The notes under the pieces: model-generated
Told to the model about the DNA's origin: nothing
What the model saw: the letters and a program-made list of their open reading frames with translations, nothing else
Database searches by the model: none
Program-made: the position numbers and the translations under genes
Assembly (NCBI GenBank): GCA_949289155.1
Contig: CASEMX010000011.1
Location: forward strand, 1 to 62,708
Origin: an uncultured Parabacteroides sp.
Lineage (GTDB): Bacteria > Bacteroidota > Bacteroidia > Bacteroidales > Tannerellaceae
Direction of reading: 5' to 3'
Length of the DNA stretch: 62,708 nucleotides
In this document: positions 28,501 through 36,959 of the stretch, in pieces
Layout of the letters: the number at the start of each line of letters is the position of its first letter
Position numbering within the stretch: position 1 is the first letter of the stretch

Positions 28501-30150
28501 GATATTAATGTCGCCTTCCTTCAGCCTTTCATGGAGAAGATAGCCACCGGCTTCCGGGGGCACGGGTACGGGAATATCCATCTGTATGGGGCATTCAAGG
28601 CGCTGAACGTGGAGGGGGATGCCTTCGTACGCGACGGGGGGCTTGGCATTGACTTCCTCGACACCTATTATACCTTCTCCGACTCCGTACATCTGGACAA
28701 ACACAGCATCCGGTTGCGGGACGTAACGCTATACGACAAATTCCGCAACCGCGGGAAGGTAGACCTGACCGTCAACCATACCCACTTCAAGAACTTCGAC
28801 TACCACGTACATGTACAAGCCGACAATATGCTGATGTATGACGTACCGGAGAAGCACAACCCGATGGTCTACGGGACGGTGTATGGCTCGGGAACGGCAG
28901 GCATCAATGGCAACAGCCAGGTCATCAACATTGACGTCAACATGCAGAGCCGCCCTAAGACGCACGTCTATCTGGACTTTATGCGCAACTCCACTGCCGC
29001 GGAATATGACTTCATCACCTTCGTGGACCGAAAGAAACTGGCTGACGAGATGGCTAAGGAGGACAACCACGCGGTACGCGACTCCATCGCCAACGAGATA
29101 TTGAGCACGGGGGACGACGGGGCTGAGATGAGGATGAACTTCCTGTTAGACATTACCCCTGATGCGGACATTGAGCTGGTCATGGACCCCAACGCCGGAG
29201 ACAGAATCAAGGGGCATGGTGCAGGCAGCCTCCAGATACAGTATGGCAACAGGTCCGACCTGCGTATGTATGGCAACTTCACCATACAGGACGGTAGTTA
29301 TAACTTCAGCCTCCAGCAGCTGATACGCAAGGAGTTCCAGATAAGGGAGGGCAGTATGATATCCTTCAATGGGGACCCCTTCAACGCGGTAATGGATATC
29401 AATGCCATATACAACGTGACGGCTAACCTCAGCGACCTCGATCAGAGCCTCGCACTCGAGAGCCCGCGTACCAGCGTACCCGTCAACTGTGTGCTGATGC
29501 TGAACGGTATGCTGCGGCAACCCAGCATCAGCTTCGACCTCGAGCTGCCGGGTTCGAACGAGGAGCTGGAGCAACAGATGAAGAGTCTGATAGATACGGA
29601 TGACATGATGACGCGCCAAATCATCTACCTGCTGGTGCTGAACAAGTTCTATACGCCGGAGTACTATGCCGGTACGACCAGTGCGTCGGGCGAGTTTACT
29701 GCCGTAGCCTCCTCCACCCTTTCGGCGCAACTCTCCAGCCTCCTCAACTCCATCACCGATAAGGTACAAATAGGCACGAACATACGCGCGGGTCAGGATT
29801 GGGCGCTGGAGGGTACGGAGGTGGAGATGCTCCTGTCGAGCCAGCTACTCAACAACCGCCTGTTGCTGAATGGGAACTTCGGGTATAAGAACAATGCCAC
29901 GCAGAAGCAGGTGTTCATAGGGGAATTCGACCTTGAGTATAAGCTCACCCGTAGCGGGGACATCCGTCTCAAGGCCTACAATCACGCCAATGACATGTAC
30001 CAGTACCTGAAGCAATCCCTCACCACGCAGGGCGTAGGTATCATGTTCAAGAAGGACTTTACAAGGTTCGGTGACCTGTTCCGTAGGCGCCCGCGCCTTA
30101 CTCCGCTGGTGAGCGCCCCTGACACTACCCGTACGGAGATGCCCAAGTAG
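25600..30150 (+). CDS. TamB/AsmA-like translocation and assembly protein
   Basis: This very large protein (about 1510 residues) has one N-terminal TM helix (residues about 14-31) followed by thousands of bases of AsmA/TamB beta-helical repeats. The DUF490/TamB C-terminal domain at about 1150-1490 contains FTIQDGSYNFSL, REFQIREGSMISFNGDPFNAVMDINAIYNV and VQIGTNIRAGQDW. TamB-type proteins bridge the inner and outer membranes for lipid or outer-membrane protein transport. The start is unclear: no ATG or GTG precedes the TM helix. The TTG at 25600 sits inside a TATTTTTG promoter-like box (25595-25602), so an ATT start at 25624 is possible. Confidence 0.88.
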   Translation: MSSQFKQKNIRGLKYIVIVLLSLAWILYILPSLLVNIPFVQSKIAGTVTAELSKKLGVPVKIEQVDIEWFNRLVLEGLYLEDQNGIQLFKANHIAAGFDILPLLEGRLVFNTVRLFGPEVYLYKKSETDPLNLQFVIDAFASKDTTSKPKPKIDLRFNTVLIRQGHFRYDIENVPATPGKFNAKHIDIHNLSAKISLKVLRNDSINAQIKKLNLDEASGFSLEKLSLSVVGNPDSIHVQNFSIGLPRTNLRIAEAKVDLTEIDTFKTDILDKAALTLKISPSHICLKDISPFVSAFKNFADTIGLSAKANGFINQINLENLTLKYSDKMLLVGRMNLKGITHPADAFVNGQVNKMYITSSGWQNLLNNFSKDKVKLPPQLVELGTINFTGEISGFFDHLIAYGKLSTAIGTVQTDLFFGKNKKENVAAFLKGRIHTDELNLNRFLGGNNDFGKVQCAIEIDAQRPTNGHFAGNIQAHIDRFDFKNYTYNDIHLAGNFRRNAFDGTIQVNDPNGSLSANGIFEHLGAHSVFNFTAHIDHFRPDRLNLSQKYEEPDISLGMKADFTGNNIDNLEGSIQIDSLHFQTKPSDFFLKQILVKASGHSEDRRLSIASDIINGEVNGAYSFATIVPSFMNTFKAYVPALINAAQREQKVEGNNFSMLLTIENTEALSTTLKLPFTVKQPVRITGSYNNSYNKYRFEAYLPLFNIGKSSFENGYLACSNPEDKMDLTVRATQFNAKGMRNYLDMHATAKDNCIETLIQWANNKEHTFRADLSASTCFMEDTCEAEEGHTPSLRTEITLHETPLVINDTMWHIQPSKVVIHGGKVDVHRFRVAREEEYLTLDGRVSEVPTDTLNLRLNNIELGYIFDILNIENVRFAGKATGTFNICDLKGSRRIDTDLDVRHFSFNSVPLGNLALFSAWDDGQEGIFMKGDILNGDTSRTGVEGYIYPVRRPDREPGLSLRFDAQDINVAFLQPFMEKIATGFRGHGYGNIHLYGAFKALNVEGDAFVRDGGLGIDFLDTYYTFSDSVHLDKHSIRLRDVTLYDKFRNRGKVDLTVNHTHFKNFDYHVHVQADNMLMYDVPEKHNPMVYGTVYGSGTAGINGNSQVINIDVNMQSRPKTHVYLDFMRNSTAAEYDFITFVDRKKLADEMAKEDNHAVRDSIANEILSTGDDGAEMRMNFLLDITPDADIELVMDPNAGDRIKGHGAGSLQIQYGNRSDLRMYGNFTIQDGSYNFSLQQLIRKEFQIREGSMISFNGDPFNAVMDINAIYNVTANLSDLDQSLALESPRTSVPVNCVLMLNGMLRQPSISFDLELPGSNEELEQQMKSLIDTDDMMTRQIIYLLVLNKFYTPEYYAGTTSASGEFTAVASSTLSAQLSSLLNSITDKVQIGTNIRAGQDWALEGTEVEMLLSSQLLNNRLLLNGNFGYKNNATQKQVFIGEFDLEYKLTRSGDIRLKAYNHANDMYQYLKQSLTTQGVGIMFKKDFTRFGDLFRRRPRLTPLVSAPDTTRTEMPK

Positions 30151-30289
30151 ACGCCGCCTCCCTCTCCCGCCCCTTTTTTCCGGGAAACATGTTGCACAAC
30201 ATATAAAAAGTACTTGACAAGACTGCCCTCGGAGTAGTATATTTGTACCGAACGGGAGATATTCCCGCCCTGCGATAGTGGAGAGGGGG

Positions 30290-30395
30290 CTCCCATAGGT
30301 GCATGGGAGGGGTCTCCCATAGGTAATGGGGAGGGTCAGCCCATATAGGCATGGGAGGGTGCTCCCATAGGTAATGGGGAGGGGTCTCCCATGGA
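30290..30395. repeat. Palindromic CCCATAGGTAATGGG array (24-bp step) upstream of the second HU-like gene
   Basis: CCC anchors lie at 30292, 30316, 30340, 30364 and 30388, each exactly 24 bases apart. Each unit is a CCCAT...ATGGG hairpin with a short AGGTA-type loop, except that the last unit is truncated to CCCATGG. The array ends about 82 bases before the start of the HU/DUF4469 gene. Confidence 0.85.
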
Positions 30396-30476
30396 TTAGG
30401 ATGGTTGCTGCTGGCACGTGACGGTGGCATACCGGTGATACAATTTATACAGTAATAACCAATTAAATGCAATGTT

Positions 30477-31256
30477 ATGGCAAATACTGAGATTAAACAC
30501 CAGTTAAATGTACAGAGCATGGACAATCCCTTAGCTAAGGAAAAGGGGGAGAAAAGGTTTGTATTGATACCTAATGGTATAGCTGACTTCAACCGCGTCA
30601 TAGCTGAAATGATGGCAGTCAACCCGGGTTTCGAACGGGAGATTGTAGAGGCTGTGGTTAAGTTGGAGCACCGCACCATACAGCGTCTCACGCTGAGCGG
30701 TATGCGGGTATCTAATGGGCTGTTTACAGCTGTTGCATCGCCTAAGGGTCGCGCAGGTGCGTCATGGGACCCTTCGGTCAATCAGTTGAATATTACTATT
30801 TCACAAGGCGCCAGCTGGCGTGAGGCTATACGGAATACGACGGTGAACGTGGTTGGGGATAAGTCGGAGGTAATGTATATCAGCAATGTGATAGACGTAT
30901 CTACCCAGTCGACCGACCGTACGGCTACCGTGGGCTATCCTTTCTTTGTGGAGGGGAATTACCTGAAGATTGCGGGTGAGGACCCAAGTGTGGGCATATT
31001 CCTTATCAACGGGGAGGACGAGGAGACGCGTATAGATGCGAGCATGATTGTGATAAACGAACCGAAGAAGCTGGCGTTCATCCTACCGAGTACGCTGGCG
31101 GTGGGCGCATATACGCTGCGTATCGTGTCACAATACAGCAGTCATGGCAAGCTCGTCAAGACGCCTCATGCGGTAGAGACCCAGATTAATGTGGTTGCCC
31201 CCGCTACTTCACCGGAGGAGGAGGAGGGTGAAGAGGAAGGTGTACCGCACCCATAA
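30477..31256 (+). CDS. HU-like/DUF4469 protein (HU-Ig type)
   Basis: The 259-residue protein has an N-terminal HU/IHF-like domain at about 1-125 (MDNPLAKEKGEKRFVL, ADFNRVIAEMMAVNPGFEREIVEAVVKLEHRTIQRLTLSG). An Ig-like DUF4469 domain at about 140-240 follows (YPFFVEGNYLKIAGEDPSVGIFLI and FILPSTLAVGAYTLRIVSQYS). The acidic tail ends GEEEGVPHP. HU domains fused to Ig or winged-helix modules are strongly expanded in Bacteroidota and have been proposed to recognise foreign or structured DNA. It stands alone, downstream of a 24-bp palindromic array. Confidence 0.87.
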   Translation: MANTEIKHQLNVQSMDNPLAKEKGEKRFVLIPNGIADFNRVIAEMMAVNPGFEREIVEAVVKLEHRTIQRLTLSGMRVSNGLFTAVASPKGRAGASWDPSVNQLNITISQGASWREAIRNTTVNVVGDKSEVMYISNVIDVSTQSTDRTATVGYPFFVEGNYLKIAGEDPSVGIFLINGEDEETRIDASMIVINEPKKLAFILPSTLAVGAYTLRIVSQYSSHGKLVKTPHAVETQINVVAPATSPEEEEGEEEGVPHP

Positions 31257-31319
31257 CAGGGGATGATAGAACCGGTAATTACTAAGGTAGGTGATATAGA
31301 ATAATGCCTATCCTCTGAA

Positions 31320-31436
31320 AGGCTCCCCTATTTTAGGGGAGCTCCCTGAAGGGATGAGGGGTGAATGACACATTAAGTGTGGATTAACCCCTCAGTCTCG
31401 CTTATGGTGAGCCGGCTCCCCTAAAACAGGGGAGCT
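31320..31436. repeat. Dispersed palindromic element, copy 2
   Basis: This has the same architecture as 1743-1875: a GGCTCCCCTattttAGGGGAGC hairpin at the left, GATGAGGGGT and CCCCTCAGTCTCG inner arms, and GGCTCCCCTaaaacAGGGGAGCT at the right. The outer hairpins are nearly identical to copy 1 while the interior differs, which suggests a transposing or recombining element family. Confidence 0.75.
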
Positions 31437-31452
31437 ATTCAGGATGTAAATG

Positions 31453-31497
31453 ATAATAGTATATAGGTAAAATGGCATAATAGTATATAGGTAAATA
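31453..31497 (+). repeat. Two-copy 24-bp direct repeat upstream of ettA
   Basis: ATAATAGTATATAGGTAAA occurs at 31453 and again 24 bases later. It lies 18 bases before the ettA start, within the presumed leader. Confidence 0.7.
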
Positions 31498-31514
31498 GAT
31501 AAACGATAGAATGC

Positions 31515-33203
31515 ATGGCAGACGATAAGAAGATTATATTTTCGATGGTGGGGGTGAGCAAGGTATTTCCCCCGCAGAAGCAAGTACTGAAGAATATCTA
31601 CCTATCCTTCTTCTATGGGGCGAAGATAGGTATCATCGGATTGAATGGTTCGGGTAAATCCACGTTGCTGAAGATTATTGCCGGACTGGACAAGGACTAT
31701 CAGGGGGAAGTAGTGTTCTCGCCGGGCTACTCCGTAGGCTATCTGGAACAGGACCCTAAGCTGGAAAGCGGCAAGACGGTCAAGGAGATAGTGCAGGAAG
31801 GGGTGCAGGAGATAGTGGATATCCTGAAAGAGTATGAGGAGGTGAACGAGAGATTCGGCGACCCGGAGGTATTAGAAGACCCGGACAAGATGGATGCCCT
31901 TATCACCAGACAGGCAGAGCTGCAAGACAAGATAGATGCTACGGACGCATGGAACTTGGACACTAAGCTGGAACGGGCGATGGATGCCCTACGGTGTCCG
32001 CCGGAGGACCAAGTGGTGGATACGCTGTCGGGAGGGGAGCGGCGCCGTGTGGCATTGTGCCGCCTGCTGCTTCAGCAACCGGATGTACTGTTGCTGGATG
32101 AACCTACGAACCACCTTGATGCGGAGTCTATCGACTGGCTGGAGCAACATCTGCAGCAGTATGCAGGCACGGTAATATGCATCACTCATGACAGGTACTT
32201 CCTTGACCATGTAGCCGGGTGGATACTGGAGCTGGACCGTGGGGAGGGTATTCCTTGGAAGGGTAACTACTCATCATGGTTGGACCAGAAGACCAAGCGT
32301 ATGGCGCAGGAGGAGAAGCAGGCAAGTAAGCGGCGAAAGACGTTGGAGCGTGAGCTGGAATGGATTAATATGGCTCCTAAGGCAAGGCAGGCCAAGGGGA
32401 AGGCTCGTCTCAACTCCTACGAGAAGCTGCTGAACGAGGACCAGAAGGAGCGGGAGGCGAAGCTCGAAATCTTTATCCCGAATGGTCCCCGCTTAGGCAA
32501 TAAGGTGATAGAGGCACAACACGTCGCGAAAGCCTACGGGGATAAGCTGTTATTCGATGACCTGTGTTTCACCTTACCCCCTAACGGGATTGTAGGCGTA
32601 ATCGGTCCGAATGGTGCGGGTAAGACGACCCTCTTCAAGATGATTATGGGGATGGAGAGCATTGACAAAGGGACGTTCGAAGTCGGGGAAACGGTGCGCA
32701 TAGGCTACGCAGACCAGACGCATAAGGACATAGACCCGAACAAGTCGGTGTACCAAGTCATATCGGGAGGCAACGAGTTTATCCGCGTGGGCGGCAAGGA
32801 GGTCAACGCAAGGGCATACCTGTCGAAGTTCAATTTCTCGGGTGCAGACCAAGAGAAACTCTGTGGTGTGCTGTCGGGAGGAGAGCGCAACCGCCTGCAT
32901 TTGGCACTTACGCTCAAGTCGGAAGCCAATGTGCTGCTACTGGATGAGCCTACGAATGACATCGACGTAAATACGCTGCGTGCCCTTGAGGAGGGCTTGG
33001 AGAGTTTTGCCGGCTGTGCGGTCGTTGTGTCGCATGACCGTTGGTTCCTCGACCGTATCTGTACCCATATCCTCTCCTTCGAAGGGGACTCGAACGTGGT
33101 GTTCTATGAGGGAAGCTACTCGGAGTATGAGGACTACAAGCGCAAACAGTTGGGCTACGAAGAGCCTAAACGCGTACGCTATCGTAAATTAATCGCTGAT
33201 TAA
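31515..33203 (+). CDS. ettA: ABC-F translational throttle protein EttA
   Basis: The 562-residue ABC-F ATPase has two nucleotide-binding domains. Walker A motifs are GLNGSGKST (near 44) and GPNGAGKTT (near 361); signatures are LSGGERRRVALC and LSGGERNRLHLA. The linker includes the Arm and P-site tRNA interaction motif (EWINMAPKARQAKGKARLNSYEKLL). EttA gates the 70S ribosome entering elongation in response to ATP/ADP ratio. It is followed within 11 bases by a DUF1080 gene. Confidence 0.95.
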   Translation: MADDKKIIFSMVGVSKVFPPQKQVLKNIYLSFFYGAKIGIIGLNGSGKSTLLKIIAGLDKDYQGEVVFSPGYSVGYLEQDPKLESGKTVKEIVQEGVQEIVDILKEYEEVNERFGDPEVLEDPDKMDALITRQAELQDKIDATDAWNLDTKLERAMDALRCPPEDQVVDTLSGGERRRVALCRLLLQQPDVLLLDEPTNHLDAESIDWLEQHLQQYAGTVICITHDRYFLDHVAGWILELDRGEGIPWKGNYSSWLDQKTKRMAQEEKQASKRRKTLERELEWINMAPKARQAKGKARLNSYEKLLNEDQKEREAKLEIFIPNGPRLGNKVIEAQHVAKAYGDKLLFDDLCFTLPPNGIVGVIGPNGAGKTTLFKMIMGMESIDKGTFEVGETVRIGYADQTHKDIDPNKSVYQVISGGNEFIRVGGKEVNARAYLSKFNFSGADQEKLCGVLSGGERNRLHLALTLKSEANVLLLDEPTNDIDVNTLRALEEGLESFAGCAVVVSHDRWFLDRICTHILSFEGDSNVVFYEGSYSEYEDYKRKQLGYEEPKRVRYRKLIAD

Positions 33204-33214
33204 AGTATAATAAT

Positions 33215-33859
33215 ATGAGAAAGAAAGTCTTTGCTTATATGGCCGCAGCAGCGGCATTGCTTGGAGCTGCATCAGCACAAGCACAGAAACAGGTGAAGCT
33301 CTTCAATGGGAAGGACCTGTCCAACTGGAACTTTGTAGTGGATAAGGGGGCTGTCCCGGCAGAGCAGGTGTTCTCCGTAAAGGAGGGCGTGATACACATC
33401 ACCGGCGAACCCTTTGGGTACATGTACACCAAGGAGCGGTATGACAACTATAAATTACACGTGGAATGGAGATGGCCGGAGGGCAAGGCATCGAACAGTG
33501 GCATCTTCCTGATGATAGCTGACCCGAAATCGCCCTTCCCCAATGGTATAGAGTGCCAGTTGCACGCCGGTGACGCGGGAGACTTCGTCCTGTTGGGCGG
33601 GTCGGACCTCGTAGAATACTTCCAACGCCGGGGCGAGGTACGTCCGCAATTCCCCGTGGTAGAAAAGTACAAGGGCTCAAGCGAGAAGCCTGCAGGGGAA
33701 TGGAACGAGGCGAATATATACGTGAGAGATGGAGTGGCTACTGTGTATATAAATGGTGTACTACAAAATATAGGGACTAATCAGGTAAAAGAGGGCTATA
33801 TCGGCCTGCAGAGTGAAGGGGGACCGGTGGAGTTCCGGAACGTCACCCTGACCCGTTAG
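33215..33859 (+). CDS. Exported DUF1080 (3-keto-disaccharide hydrolase-like) protein
   Basis: The 214-residue protein has a signal peptide (ASAQAQ) and a concanavalin-like DUF1080 domain: KLFNGKDLSNWNFV, KEGVIHITGEPFGYMYTKERYDNYKLHVEWRWPEGKASNSGIFL (read in parts), and a C-terminal YIGLQSEGGPVEFRNVTL. DUF1080 members act on 3-keto glycosides in other Bacteroidota. It follows ettA closely but is probably a separate functional unit, and ends at a strong terminator. Confidence 0.88.
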   Translation: MRKKVFAYMAAAAALLGAASAQAQKQVKLFNGKDLSNWNFVVDKGAVPAEQVFSVKEGVIHITGEPFGYMYTKERYDNYKLHVEWRWPEGKASNSGIFLMIADPKSPFPNGIECQLHAGDAGDFVLLGGSDLVEYFQRRGEVRPQFPVVEKYKGSSEKPAGEWNEANIYVRDGVATVYINGVLQNIGTNQVKEGYIGLQSEGGPVEFRNVTLTR

Positions 33860-33887
33860 TCTCACCCGACATACAATCCTATAACAG

Positions 33888-33922
33888 AACAGGCACGGAC
33901 TCATTGGAATCCGTGCCTGTTT
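33888..33922. terminator. Terminator between convergent DUF1080 gene and fkp
   Basis: AACAGGCACGGA and TCCGTGCCTGTT form a 12-bp perfect stem, followed by TCTTT. Confidence 0.85.
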
Positions 33923-33962
33923 CTTTATATCCGTGGGTGGGGTATGCCTCCCCTGCCCCCCT

Positions 33963-36794
33963 TTAGGAGCGGCTTATCTGCAACCCCTTGCCGGAGAGAC
34001 CCATCTCCACCAAACGTGCGTTCGCATTGAAGGACAACCCCGCGAGTACCGTACGGATATGGGAGGCGGCATCCGGGTCCTTTGCCACGACATACAGGTA
34101 GCCTCCCCCACCCGCACCAGGCAGCTTATACCCTAAGGCGTAATCCTCTATCCGGTGGATAATCTCCTCTATGGCGGGAGGATTGGTCCCTGCATCTAGC
34201 GCCTTGTTCTGTTCCCATGTTCTCCGTACCAGCTCCCCATAGCGTGGAAAGTCCCCCAGTTGTATGGCTTCGTACATATCGAGTGCATGCTGTTTCATGC
34301 CCTCAAGCAGGGAAAGGTGGGTATGGCTGTTCAGGAACATACCCTGCACTATCTCTGCTAATATATGCTTGGCGGTCCTTGTAATGCCGGTATAATAGAG
34401 GATATGGCACGAACGGTACTCCGGTTGCGTAAAGAGGTACTCCGGCAACCAGCGTACTTGGGGGCTCTGGCGGAAGCCTTCGCCCGTCTGCAGCAGTTTA
34501 AGGCCGTGGAGTATTCCGCCGAACTGGTCTTGCCAGCCCCCGCCTGTAGTCAGTAACTGTTCCAATACTAAGGTGCGGTTGCCTATCTCGTTCTTGTCCC
34601 ATCCGAGTCCGCAGAAGTCGGAAAGGGAACCTAACACCGTAGCGGCCAAGATAGAGCTTGTCCCTAATCCTGACCCTGCGGGGATGGCTGCCAAAAGGGT
34701 AATCTCCATCCCACACCCGAACGCGCGGAGCTGTTCCTCTAATGACGTGTATGCCTCGGTCGAGAAGCGGGGCAGGAACCCGCTCAGTGCCAGTGCTGCC
34801 TTCGGTATCGAGAAGGGGGAACCTACGCGGTTGAAGTCGGACAGCTCCTCCCATGTGCTGATGACCTCCATCGCTCCCAAATCGATAGAACGCAGGATAA
34901 TCCTGTATTGTTGGGAGGGTTTGATATAGACCTGCAACGGGGGTTGCCCGTTCAACTCAATCGCCACATTGACCACGTTCCCACCTGAGAAGAGGCAGTA
35001 GGGAGGGGTGTCGGTCCAGCCCCCCGCAAGGTCGATACGTACCGGGCTCCTGCCCCACACTATCTGGTCGGGATAGACATTCATGCGGGGCGGTTTCGAT
35101 TCAGACACCATCCCCGTTAAGCCATCACGCAGCAGGGTGAAGGCAGCTTGTTGCTCGGGTAGGTACTCCCTACCTGTCAGCTGGAATACCTTCGAGCGGA
35201 GGATATGGTTGTGGATGCGTTTCATCAGGGGTTCGCCCTCCGGCAGTACCTCTGGAGCCTCTACGCCTAACCGGGCGAATGCATGGGCAGTATCCAACAG
35301 GTCCAGCTGGTAGAAGATGCTCTTGCTATGGTTCTTGGCTAACATCGGCAGGTTTTCCTTGCAGAACATCTCCCGTTGCCGGTAGAGGCGCGGAAGGTTG
35401 GCATGGTCCGAGAGTTGGTTGGCTGAGAGTCTCTCCTGATGTAGCCATAGCTCCCTGCCGGCAGCCAGCTGGGGCTCGGACACCATCCACCGTATCACCA
35501 CCTCCAATTCATCCACGGAGTCACATACCGGGAATAACCCTGCCTCCTGTATATCGGCAAAGTCCGGCAGCCGGACATCCCGCTCCTCTGCCCACTGGGT
35601 AATGGCTCTCCCCATCCAGAGGGTCGAAGCATCATTGCCTCCCTTGAACAAATCATAGAAGCCATAGGGTCGCGGGACATACTGGGTATCGCCCAACGGG
35701 ACAACGTCTAAACAGGTATAGGCAGGGAGTTGCAGTGCCCACTCGTTCTGGGGTATGCCTGTAATAATATGGTGGTGGTGGAGTACCCACTGCTTGCCGA
35801 TGCAGCTGTTCTCTACCCACAAATCGGAGTTAGCGGATGTCAAAGGCTGGTGGATAATGGCATTCTGCACAAACATAGCCGGGTGAGGCTTTACCTTCCG
35901 CTGCATGATTGCCCGCTGGTCGCGTACCAAGTTCTGCACTGCCAGCGTAGAGGAGATGAGCTCCTGACTGGTCCCATAGTGATAAAACTCCCCGCCCGGC
36001 AAGGGAAGGATAGCCACGGACAGCTGGTTCAGTATGGAGTGCTGGGTACGGGGATGTGCTCCCAGTGCTAACCCGAAATCGGCATACAGGTCATAGTAGT
36101 TCCATGTAGAGGCATCCTCTGACTTGGAATAGGACTGCAAGAGCCGTACTGCCTTGTCACTCAATAGCCATATACCGATATCCATCAGGAAGAGATGCGA
36201 TTCAGACAGGCCGGCGAGTTCCTCTAACGAGGGCTTCTGAAGCATGAAGTCGAGTACGTCAGGCGTCTTACGGTTGGAGACAAACACCCCATGGTGCGTG
36301 GCAAGGTTAGGGTCTACCCAAAGACCGTAGCAGACTACATCAGCATCCGGTATGGCCTGTAACGGTTCAGTGCTCCGTACGTAGATATCCCCGCTGGCGA
36401 TGAGCGTATGGAGGTTATCTGGGGCCTTCTCCATAATCCGGCGATAGAGGGGGAGCTGTAATGATAGGAGGTTCTGGGATAACCGCTGCCCGCGTGCCCA
36501 ACGGAATACGGGAATCGGGGTCAGCACCTTTCCCGAAGGAGCATAAGCAGGGAGCCGCCGGCTCTGCCCACCGGCATGCAACAGGATACGTTTATCCTTC
36601 GCTAACCAATCTGCAAAGGGCGTATCGGGGCACTCTGCCTGCCAACAGGACTCCAATAACCAGGTAGTCCCTCCACCCGAACCTAACCGTGCCCCCACGG
36701 GGTCGGAGGTACAGAACCACTCCTTGCAATCTGCATGCTCTATCTCGTAAAAACTGCCTACCACGTTTGGAGGCAAGGACAATAGTGTCTTCAT
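33963..36794 (-). CDS. fkp: Bifunctional L-fucokinase / L-fucose-1-phosphate guanylyltransferase
   Basis: The 943-residue protein makes GDP-L-fucose from free L-fucose, ATP and GTP, supplying fucose for capsule and glycoproteins in Bacteroidales. The N-terminal half is the guanylyltransferase with the nucleotide-binding GSGGGTTWLL near 35-45. The C-terminal half (from about 580) is a GHMP kinase with WGRSPVRIDLAGGWTDTPPY, PAGSGLGTSSILAATVLG near 705, and GYKLPGAGGGGYLYV. The length matches the known family. TATATTTG on the minus strand at 36846-36839 is a likely -7 box. Confidence 0.95.
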   Translation of the reverse strand: MKTLLSLPPNVVGSFYEIEHADCKEWFCTSDPVGARLGSGGGTTWLLESCWQAECPDTPFADWLAKDKRILLHAGGQSRRLPAYAPSGKVLTPIPVFRWARGQRLSQNLLSLQLPLYRRIMEKAPDNLHTLIASGDIYVRSTEPLQAIPDADVVCYGLWVDPNLATHHGVFVSNRKTPDVLDFMLQKPSLEELAGLSESHLFLMDIGIWLLSDKAVRLLQSYSKSEDASTWNYYDLYADFGLALGAHPRTQHSILNQLSVAILPLPGGEFYHYGTSQELISSTLAVQNLVRDQRAIMQRKVKPHPAMFVQNAIIHQPLTSANSDLWVENSCIGKQWVLHHHHIITGIPQNEWALQLPAYTCLDVVPLGDTQYVPRPYGFYDLFKGGNDASTLWMGRAITQWAEERDVRLPDFADIQEAGLFPVCDSVDELEVVIRWMVSEPQLAAGRELWLHQERLSANQLSDHANLPRLYRQREMFCKENLPMLAKNHSKSIFYQLDLLDTAHAFARLGVEAPEVLPEGEPLMKRIHNHILRSKVFQLTGREYLPEQQAAFTLLRDGLTGMVSESKPPRMNVYPDQIVWGRSPVRIDLAGGWTDTPPYCLFSGGNVVNVAIELNGQPPLQVYIKPSQQYRIILRSIDLGAMEVISTWEELSDFNRVGSPFSIPKAALALSGFLPRFSTEAYTSLEEQLRAFGCGMEITLLAAIPAGSGLGTSSILAATVLGSLSDFCGLGWDKNEIGNRTLVLEQLLTTGGGWQDQFGGILHGLKLLQTGEGFRQSPQVRWLPEYLFTQPEYRSCHILYYTGITRTAKHILAEIVQGMFLNSHTHLSLLEGMKQHALDMYEAIQLGDFPRYGELVRRTWEQNKALDAGTNPPAIEEIIHRIEDYALGYKLPGAGGGGYLYVVAKDPDAASHIRTVLAGLSFNANARLVEMGLSGKGLQISRS

Positions 36795-36828
36795 ATCTTA
36801 ACTGGTGTTATACTTATTATCTTAACTG
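36794..36828 (-). repeat. Two-copy 24-bp direct repeat in the fkp leader
   Basis: TATCTTAACTG occurs at 36794 and 36818 (plus strand reading), 24 bases apart. On the minus strand this lies immediately upstream of the fkp ATG, in the 5' untranslated region. Confidence 0.6.
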
Positions 36829-36838
36829 TTTCATAAGG

Positions 36839-36846
36839 CAAATATA
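36839..36846 (-). promoter_or_regulatory. -7 element for fkp
   Basis: TATATTTG on the minus strand matches TAnnTTTG. No good -33 element is seen. Confidence 0.45.
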
Positions 36847-36881
36847 GTATAAACACAGGGATAACGGAGCAGGTACATACC

Positions 36882-36920
36882 AAAAATATCGGCCATCCCC
36901 GTGGGAATGACCGATATTTA
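36882..36920 (-). terminator. Terminator of the GH106-like gene
   Basis: On the minus strand AAATATCGGTCAT and ATGGCCGATATTT form a stem with one G:T-type mismatch, followed by a short T-run. Confidence 0.75.
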
Positions 36921-36959
36921 CATGCCTGCCACCTATGCAGGAAACCTCTTATTCCATTC

